From: Chara braunii | Taxonomy: Eukaryota; Streptophyta; Charophyceae; Charales; Characeae | Assembly (NCBI GenBank): GCA_003427395.1 | Contig: BFEA01000153.1 | Location: 1,196,088 to 1,222,296, forward strand | Direction of reading: 5' to 3' | Length of the DNA: 26,209 nucleotides | Shown here: positions 19,528-26,209 of the stretch, piece by piece | How the letters are laid out: every line of letters starts with the position of its first letter | Numbering within the stretch: position 1 is the first letter of the stretch | The notes under the pieces: generated by a model | The model's input: the letters and a program-made list of their open reading frames with translations, nothing else | The model's database searches: none | What the model was told of the DNA's origin: nothing | Position numbers and translations under genes: made by a program

Positions 19528-20103
19528 ATGGTGCGCAGCAGTGGGTTGTATGGCTACAGGCCAAGATACCTTCAATTTCTCTCGAAGTGGGAGCGGATGT
19601 CGGGAGAAGGACCTACGGTGACGACCGTGCTGGACTACAGCTACAGTAGACAGGAGATGAAACTGAGAGTTAACGTTGAAGGGGGGAAAGAAGAAGAGAT
19701 GAGGGTGCACGCAGGCCTGCTGATGGCAATTACGGAGGCGAAGGACCGCACACAGAGGAGGTGCAGACATGATGGGGTCACAGATGAAGTGAAAGTGACT
19801 GTTTCTTACCTGGAGGTGGGGACTTCGACGGACACGGTAGAGCGGGAGCAGAGGCACCTGGACCACGAATCTGAAGCTGAGAGTGAGGCGAGCGACCTAA
19901 ATGCAGAGACCCAGTCCTGGAGGCGGGACCACCCTCCGACTGAACCAGTGGAAAGCGGCCCAGACATCAGTTCGTGGAGACAGGGGGACCAAAGTGACTT
20001 GGCTGCAAAGATGCGAGGGTCAACGCGCGAAGACAAGGGAAGAGAAGGACAAACGGTTATGTGTGAGAGGTGGGCAAGACATGAGCTCGCTCATCCCGGT
20101 TGA
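19528..20103 (+). CDS. Hypothetical protein or first exon, 191 codons
   Basis: Unrecognised. I chose ATG 19528 over the upstream in-frame start at 19456 because its context, AACCATGG, is a good eukaryotic initiation context and it lies a suitable distance from the TATA box. The product begins MVRSSGLYGYRPRYLQFLSK. It has a basic and aromatic first third, a central part with VTDEVKVTVSYLEVG, and a long polar, acidic second half (REQRHLDHESEAESEASD) that is probably disordered. It has no signal peptide, membrane segment or cysteine motif. It ends with TGA at 20101-20103, overlapping the first GTTGACGTCA-type palindrome. It may be a 5' exon rather than a complete gene. Confidence 0.35.
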   Translation: MVRSSGLYGYRPRYLQFLSKWERMSGEGPTVTTVLDYSYSRQEMKLRVNVEGGKEEEMRVHAGLLMAITEAKDRTQRRCRHDGVTDEVKVTVSYLEVGTSTDTVEREQRHLDHESEAESEASDLNAETQSWRRDHPPTEPVESGPDISSWRQGDQSDLAAKMRGSTREDKGREGQTVMCERWARHELAHPG

Positions 20104-21371
20104 CGTCATCAGTGTTGGCAGGTCGCGGGATAGCGCGCGCGGTTTCCCTGTCTCGGGACCAGGCAAGCGAGATGGTATTCAGACAATGCTCGAGTGCGGA
20201 CGAACTCAATTTTTTCTTTGTAGTGTGTAAGACACGTGCGGGGCACAATCTACACGTGGCGTGGTCAGGCGTGTGTGAGAGAGGGTCAACGAAAGGGGAG
20301 ATTTGGTGAGTGAGCGGAACGCGAGCTTGCGAGGTGCAATTGACGTCAACTGCTGCTTCCACGTTCTCATGCGACGTTTTGTGCCTGCTGAGCTGCGGCG
20401 AGTCTTCACGACGTGGCGGGGGATCAGGAGTTAAGGTATGTCTGAGAGAGAGAGGGCGAGATTGTAGCGGAGCAAATAGTAGTTCCAGTTGACGTCAACT
20501 CGTTATTTGTTGCAAGCGGGTAATGCCGACTTTCTATGTACATACGGGCAACGCGAGTGTAGATGCAGGGCGAGAGACTGGCTTCTGGGTGATGATGTTG
20601 GTTGGGCAGTGGCTGGCACCAAATACTTCGTAAAAGATTGACTTACTGCGGTGTGACGGGGGATGAGACACTCAAAGTGAGCCCAGACGATTCCCTGCTG
20701 TTGTAGATCATGTCATAAGCTCGCGCGTGCTTCTCGGAAGACAAAGCCCGTGGTCTTGGTGTTGGATCGGTTGGTACCCTTTTCTATTATATTCGTGATG
20801 TATGGGCGACGTTTTGACGCTTATCTTGGAATTGCTGTCGACGTCACTCGCTTTTGGAGTAGGGATCATCTTTCCCATCGTCCTGCACTGACGAGTCACG
20901 GTTTGATGAGGGTTGTTTAACCTTGTGATGAAGAGTGTGAGGGAGACACGTGGAGAACGTGAAAGTGTCCTGGCCAAGGTGATGGCGTAGCGCAGTGTAC
21001 AGGGGAAGGTGGTCAGGCTAAGTTCTTATGAGCTAGAAGCGAACACGAGTGACCAACGGACCTGCTCGGAAGTCTCTACTTAGTCCGCTCGGCCAGCGTT
21101 TGATCCACTAACGATTGCCAGCTCCCACAAACGGGCCATAGTCAGGTATGGCCTCAGTTACTTGGGACTTGACAAGAGGAGCGGCAAGGGAGGATTGTTG
21201 TGCATCTCCCACTCAACTCTTGGGAAGTCCGGGTTTCACCGTACTGTCCTGAAGAGACTTGCGAGGGTGAAATGTTGATTGAAGCCGAGCATATGTATAA
21301 TCGGTACGATGAAGGAAGCGCACGCCTTTGGCTGAGTGTGAGCGAGCGAGAAAAGAGCAGTTGACATCAAC
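20099..21371. promoter_or_regulatory. Five spaced GTTGACGTCAAC-type palindromes
   Basis: The words are GTTGACGTCATC (20099), ATTGACGTCAAC (20339), GTTGACGTCAAC (20488, a perfect 12-base palindrome), GTCGACGTCACT (20837) and GTTGACATCAAC (21360). Three carry the TGACGTCA core bound by bZIP (CRE/TGA-type) factors and the other two are one-base variants. No gene was found inside the interval, and GA-rich or GAGCGAG words precede several copies. Regulatory use is inference. They may mark a diverged repeat unit. Confidence 0.4.
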
Positions 21372-23438
21372 AATGCATTGTCCATGAGCAATGTGCTATG
21401 CTCACTAGCTCTCGCCTCTCTAGTGAATGTGACCTCGGCGGATAAAGGTTAAGGCCTAGTTGAGAAGATGAGTGGGCAGGAGGAGCTGATGGGGAAAGCA
21501 ACTACTCGAGGCTCTACTTGGTGAAAGAGGTAGATGAGGGGGTTGTATTAAAGTCTTTGACCCCTTATAGTCTCCCTTGCTCTGAGAATCTTGAACTCTT
21601 CCTACTCAAAGTATTGGCTCGTGACCCTAGCAGGGGGAAACTTTCCCCAATCAAATTCGTTTGAGTTTTCCCTCCGCTCCCTGTCTTCCTGTAACGAGTT
21701 TCAATCGTCGGCTCTGAATCTGTAGACTGAGTCATCACTCGACAGTTACTCATTGTCAGTCGATATGAGTTATCGATTAGTCATAATTGAAAATCGTTGA
21801 TCACATAGTCGCACTTCAGGTAACTGAAAGGTAAGAGAAGGGATACAAGAGAAATGGGCACTGGTACGCGAAGAAACCAAAAGTCCTTGCGTTCCATAGT
21901 TCAATGAAAGCTGGTGGGCAGGCTAGTGGACTGGAGGTAGAAGTGACCATAAGCATCTGGCTTTGCTCGTTTGTCAGATAAGTCTCACTCCATAAGATAA
22001 AACTAAAATAGAGAACCCTGCCTATACTTTGCAGAAGAAACATGATCTTGGTACCCTTCGGTACGAACGTGTGGACAACAGATGGGAAAGAAACGACGAA
22101 CACAGAAAAAGATAGCGTATTTGCTCACGAAATTCCTGGTAGACGGGGGCTAGCTCGGTAATTCACTAGAACCGATTGAGCAGTGTCCTACCTGAAGAGG
22201 TTGTCAGTAGACCTTGGCGCAGGGATCTGGCCATCACGCTGATCTTTGACTCGAGTTAACTCTCTTGTTTGCAGAAACATAGATCAAACTGAGCATGTCC
22301 ACCACTTATTTGGTGATTCTCTTTATTCTTGCTCTAACGTTGCACCAAGATTGGTTTACCCAACCTAATACGAGGGTCCAGTGTTTACGCGATTTGCCAT
22401 CAAGAATGAGGGACTTTAACGTCGGTCTCGTGACACTCTGTCAGTGGTAACATCAACTTACCCTGCGTAAAGTAAGCATAACGATAACTTGCGAGTGACG
22501 TTTCCCCGTGTTGAGACAAGAGGGATATACCCTGCATACCCCTTTAATTAGACCCTTGCTAATGAGCTTTGGGTGGATTGAAGACGGATGAGCGTCAGTA
22601 AGAGCCTTGTTTTCAAGCTCGTCAGACTCGGTCAGAGTCTATGCCTCCTACGAGTAGGGGTTAAGAAAACTTGGTTTATCGTGCAGAACGAGCAGGGACA
22701 GTCATGCGCGACGTTGTGATCGGCCCTTACCCTAGAGTAATGGTGTCAAGCTCAGACAAACATTCGCACTCGAAATAATCACGGTATGAATGGTTACAAC
22801 CTAAGTCTGAATCTGCTGCTCTCGAGTAATAGGGTCACTAATGAGAAGAGTTGTCGTTTGGGCGTTAATGCCCAAGGATGCTGACCCAATAGAGTCATGG
22901 ACTGCACCCCTGGTTCTGACTACTAGGGACCCAAGAAGAGGCCTAACGACTCGCAACTAAGAGTTTTTGAATCCGAAAAGCTATCTTCAAGCCTTTGATA
23001 GTTGCTTGGAAGTAAATTTGGACATCGCCTAGCCTTATGGGGATAAAGTTCTAGGCTGCTAAATCCAGAATAGTAACAGAGTCGCTCGGACAACCTTACC
23101 GGTTAAGCGATGCACTAACTGAGGGATGAGGTCGTACTCACAATTATAATCACAATCACTCGGGACCCAGCAGCAGCAACGAAGTGGGGAAAAACAAACT
23201 CAGTCGTGTTCCAGGAAAAACAACAGCGATCCATGGTAAAAAAATGGTAGCAACAAATTAGCTTGTACAACTTGCAATGGAATGAACACGGCGTCGTAAC
23301 TCCTACGCAGTTGGGTTTGTTAAAAACAGTGTCAATTACAACTAACATATGTTCGGTGCCACAGTAGCTTAAGCATAATCACCTATAAGATTGACGTGAT
23401 GTTATACCTGCACAGGATGTCAATCATCTCTACCATCC
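21372..23438. other. Two kilobases without a recognisable feature
   Basis: I found no supported gene, RNA, repeat or element. The longest minus-strand frame (21816-22103, 95 codons) shows no recognised family. The base composition is even and lacks microsatellites, unlike the rest of the window. It could be an intron, an old element interior or plain intergenic DNA. Confidence 0.4.
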
Positions 23439-23684
23439 TTGCCTCTAGTAAGCTGGGATTCAGAGAAAGAGAAAACCATACGGGAGAGTGAGATCCTAGT
23501 GATGAAGTTCAGAATCAATAGAGACAAAAATGAGGGATGGGTAGAAGATGTTTGTCGGGACATGATCTCTTATATGCATTATCAAAGGGAACTTGCGATT
23601 GGGATGACTGAAGGGAAAAGGTACATCGAGTACTTATTCTATTTCTACCAATGCACAGTACCGGATCATTCTCCGATACGGTAG
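23439..23684 (+). CDS. Possible exon, 81 codons, unrecognised
   Basis: The frame opens with a non-ATG codon and contains KFRINRDKNEGWVEDVCRDM followed by a helical, aromatic-rich stretch ending YLFYFYQCTVPDHS. The composition looks protein-like, and CACAGTACC near 23656 could hold a splice donor, but neither end is defined. It would precede the open stretches at 24008-24645 across a gap that has intron-like features. Confidence 0.2.
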   Translation: MPLVSWDSEKEKTIRESEILVMKFRINRDKNEGWVEDVCRDMISYMHYQRELAIGMTEGKRYIEYLFYFYQCTVPDHSPIR

Positions 23685-23861
23685 AGTCGGTCAGAATGAG
23701 GGCTCGGGTAAACACTGAAAATACATGAACTTCCCCTTTAAAGCCCCTCACTAGTACTTCAGTTAACAAGAGTTTTTCATCAGCCCTTTCTGGTGGTTAG
23801 TGTTCGGTGACTATTACCCGAGTAAATTCCCAACCAGCCGAGTTGCTAGAGACTTTAGCTT

Positions 23862-23962
23862 AAACAACATTCAATGATATACAAGCAACATTCAGTAACA
23901 TTTAAACAATTTTTCAGGAAGGCTCAAACAATATTCAACGGGTATTCAAGCAACATTCAGTC
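23862..23962 (+). repeat. Irregular repeats of AACATTCA
   Basis: AACAACATTCAATG, AAGCAACATTCAGTAACATT, AAACAATATTCAACGG and AAGCAACATTCAGTCAG follow one another at spacings of about 20-40 bp. The block lies just upstream of the candidate splice acceptor at 24006-24007. Confidence 0.6.
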
Positions 23963-24007
23963 AGAATCAATCAGCAAACGGTTAATCATTTTTCCTTGCC
24001 CCATCAG

Positions 24008-24645
24008 ATATTAAGACATTGCTCACATAAAATAACGAAGAAGTCAGTTTCATACAATGTCAGTACAGTCGGTTTTAAGCAAGGCGAACTATCCATTTTT
24101 GTAGTTCACACTGAGTTCGTAGAAGGTGTCATTCAAGATCTAAGACCCTATCTAAAGAGTGGCAAGGAGGCTCATGCGCATTTCGACTCAGTCTGGGTAG
24201 AGAGAGTGTTCGACGAGAGCGGTACCAAGCTGATCCGTAGCTTCGGACCTGAGCTTTACACAGATTATCCAAAGCCTCCAGTACCTTTTACTCTCACAGA
24301 CGGTTCTTTTTTGTTGGGAAGAAGTGGTGGATTTGACAAAGAGGTACATCTCTCCAGTGATGATTGATTACGAGGCAGTGACTGAACCATCGGACTTCCA
24401 ACATCTCAGATGAGGGATTTTCTCTCGTCCATACCTTCCTTTACTATGGGAGGAGTTTTGTACTATGGTTGATTTCCGTATCATGGGACTTGGCTGAAAG
24501 TGCTCGGAGCTCGCAGGCTTTAGGTGGCTCTACATACAGAGACCACAACCTCAGAAAGTACAGAGACATGGCAGAAAGCCCAAACGACAGACAACAAAAT
24601 GAGAGATTGAGTGTGGGATTTAGAGGGATGAGTGAGGACTTTTGA
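24008..24645 (+). CDS. Possible exon cluster with open stretches in all three forward frames
   Basis: A good 3' splice site (ATTTTTCCTTGCCCCATCAG, ending 24007) precedes an open frame to TGA 24365. This frame reads FKQGELSIFVVHTEFVEGV, then HFDSVWVERVFDESGTK. A second frame is open from 24232 to TGA 24411 (WEEVVDLTKRYISPVMIDYE). A third is open from 24382 to TGA 24643 (FVLWLISVSWDLAESARSS, then YRDMAESPNDRQQ). A second acceptor-like CTTTTACTCTCACAG ends at 24299. All three read as plausible protein and could be parts of one gene joined by splicing or separated by frameshifts. I recognise no family. Confidence 0.25.
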
Positions 24646-25220
24646 CTGGTGTTGGCCATGCTCTCTATATGTGTGCTTCCTGAGACTATTATGAGTTTTC
24701 ATTCTTCCCTCATCTGACCTTGTCATGTCTCGAGTCAGTCAGTCAGTCTTGCTATTCACATTGTCATTGCTGATGATTGCCTCTCTCTAATGATTCTATC
24801 GCAGTTATCAAAAATTATAAATTTGCAAAATTGATACATGCATGACACATCAAAATTCCCTGACTATTATTTGTATGATTTTGTTGTTCCGAATCAAAAT
24901 AAAAGATTCCCAAGACCGGGTACCGGCGAAGACCACAATTGAAAGGTCTCGCTCGAAGCCGGACGCACTCAACAGGAAGGGATTTGCATTAATTAATTAA
25001 TTTATTTTATTTATTGCAATCATCATCCAAACCTTGCCTGACAGCCAGTTGGCTTTCTGGTCGCCTGAAGGGGCCCGACGAGAAAAAAGTGCGACAGCGG
25101 CTGCTCAAGCCCTGCTACTTTTGTGACTCAGCCTCCGAGACGGGACGGCCTGCTGAACCCAACCGAAAAAGGTGCTCGTGCCAGGTTTTTTTTTTTTGGG
25201 CACACTGGTGAGAGTCTGGT
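24646..25220. other. Gene-free stretch
   Basis: It contains a TAATTAATTAATTTATTTTA tract near 24990-25015 and no supported gene, RNA or element. A 65-codon frame at 25014-25211 and its neighbours show no motif. Confidence 0.35.
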
Positions 25221-25283
25221 TCGGCCTTCACAAAGTTGCATATGTCATGAATCGGCCTCCACAAAAGTTGCATATGTCATGAA
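25221..25283 (+). repeat. Tandem duplication, unit about 31 bp
   Basis: Two units share TCGGCCT, CACAAA and AGTTGCATATGTCATGAA. They differ by one T/C change and one inserted A. Confidence 0.9.
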
Positions 25284-25957
25284 CCTTTTTCTCACTCGCT
25301 TTTTCTCTCAGTTTGGAGTATTCCTGGATTTACATCTGTCATCATTGTGCAGGGGCCATGACAACCTTCCCTTTATCATTCCAACTTTAATTAATGTCTC
25401 AAGGGAGATGGATGACTCTTTTGGGAAAACTTACTGTGGTCTCTTACACAAGAATACCAAAAAAAAAGAGAAGGGTTTAAACCACCAGCAATTGTCGGAC
25501 CGGGCCTCAAATTTCTGCTGCGCCCTCAACTCAGCCAATCCGAAATCAATTCTTGTCGGCAGACACAGCCAATGTCTTCCTGCCTCTTCATTTTTATAAG
25601 CCGAGTCCTAAAAGACGTGCAGCGCTGCCTCTGAACAAAATAGTCGGGAAAAACTTTCCTTTTTAATGAGATAGTAATGCAGTTTTAGTTTTAGTTCCCC
25701 CAGAAGACTGTTTGAAGCAGAAAGGTGATGCCAAAAGCTTAAACGACAGAACGTTTCTGAAGAAGTCCGAGAGAATCATCGAGCTCATCAGAAACTTCCT
25801 CCAGCAGAAAAATGAGTGGAAAAGGGGGTTCATAGTCTTTTCCCCTTTTGTGGCAGTCCCACTCCATTTCTCGGTTGTATAGGGATTTGTTCGGAAATTG
25901 TTCCTGTTATGGATTTCATTTTGTTCTTCTTCTCTTACCTCTTCTCCTTCTTTTTCC
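25284..25957. other. Stretch with a TATA-like word and a short open frame, no firm gene
   Basis: TTTTTATAAG occurs at about 25590. Downstream, the frame 25670-25882 is open for 71 codons without an ATG and contains SLNDRTFLKKSERIIELIRN, a plausible amphipathic helix. A TTTTAGTTTTAG tract before it could be the end of an intron. The 158-codon frame at 25123-25599 starts on a run of T and shows no motif. None is called as a gene. Confidence 0.25.
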
Positions 25958-26040
25958 TTTGGGTGGGCTATTTTTTAATGAGTCTGGCTAAATTGGGTGC
26001 TACTTTGGGTGGGCTATTTTTTAACGAGTCTGGCTAAATT
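25958..26040 (+). repeat. Tandem duplication, offset 46 bp
   Basis: Two copies of TTTGGGTGGGCTATTTTTTA followed by A(T/C)GAGTCTGGCTAAATT, at 25958-25994 and 26004-26040, with one T/C difference. Confidence 0.9.
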
Positions 26041-26119
26041 TTTGCTTTACACTCTGTTCAACTGAACTCACGTATTCATTTGAGAATACACTCTCGAATG
26101 GATAAGTTCCCGGGAAGAA

Positions 26120-26195
<76 letters not shown>

Positions 26196-26209
26196 ACACA
26201 CACACACAC
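26120..26209. repeat. Compound CT/CA microsatellite at the window edge
   Basis: About 22 CT units run straight into a CA array that continues past the end of the window. Confidence 0.95.

Overview
This window is nuclear DNA from a large, repeat-rich eukaryotic genome. My best guess is a charophyte green alga such as Chara braunii. The sequence itself shows many microsatellites, tandem duplications, a plant-type LINE 3' end, a plant-type LTR-retrotransposon primer-binding site, and long reading frames broken by stops and frameshifts. The link to Chara rests on my memory of its lineage-specific repeat proteins and was not checked. No intact gene of known function is visible. Almost everything recognisable is decayed mobile DNA.

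Layout. (1) 82-3115 (+) is a nearly full-length but dead gene resembling the proteins annotated as DUF7869, split by a foldback repeat cluster at about 2098-2512. (2) 3116-6580 is non-coding and repeat-rich: a TATC microsatellite, a duplicated AT palindrome, and an array of about ten copies of the palindrome-like motif GCGAGTTAGTTCGC. One small membrane-protein frame lies on the minus strand at 4948-5208. (3) 6587-9072 (+) is a decayed protein with a ParB-like domain. It ends abruptly where a LINE 3' fragment (9073 to about 9720) begins. (4) 9850-11430 holds a tRNA-like relic, two pairs of tandem duplications, and CA and GA microsatellites. (5) 11428-17310 (-) is a decayed retroelement-like unit. 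Read on the minus strand it has a primer-binding site (17309-17291), a leader, and a coiled-coil start that runs into a protein with a divergent beta-class DNA methyltransferase fold. A low-complexity repeat region and an unrecognised tail follow. (6) 17311-26209 is mostly non-coding. It has a possible LTR, a TATA-preceded 191-codon frame (19528-20103), spaced GTTGACGTCAAC palindromes, weak open stretches near 23.4-24.6 kb, and a terminal CT/CA microsatellite.

Main point. The ParB-like half (+) and the methyltransferase-like half (-) look like the two halves of one ParB-plus-methyltransferase protein, an architecture I know from phages and bacteria. They now lie in opposite orientations about 7 kb apart. 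Both stop at the same 17-bp sequence (9056-9072 and 16023-16039, inverted, one mismatch). The methyltransferase-like half is joined in frame to a coiled-coil segment downstream of a tRNA-Met-type primer-binding site. This suggests a retroelement that carries, or recombined with, a bacterial-style DNA-modification protein.
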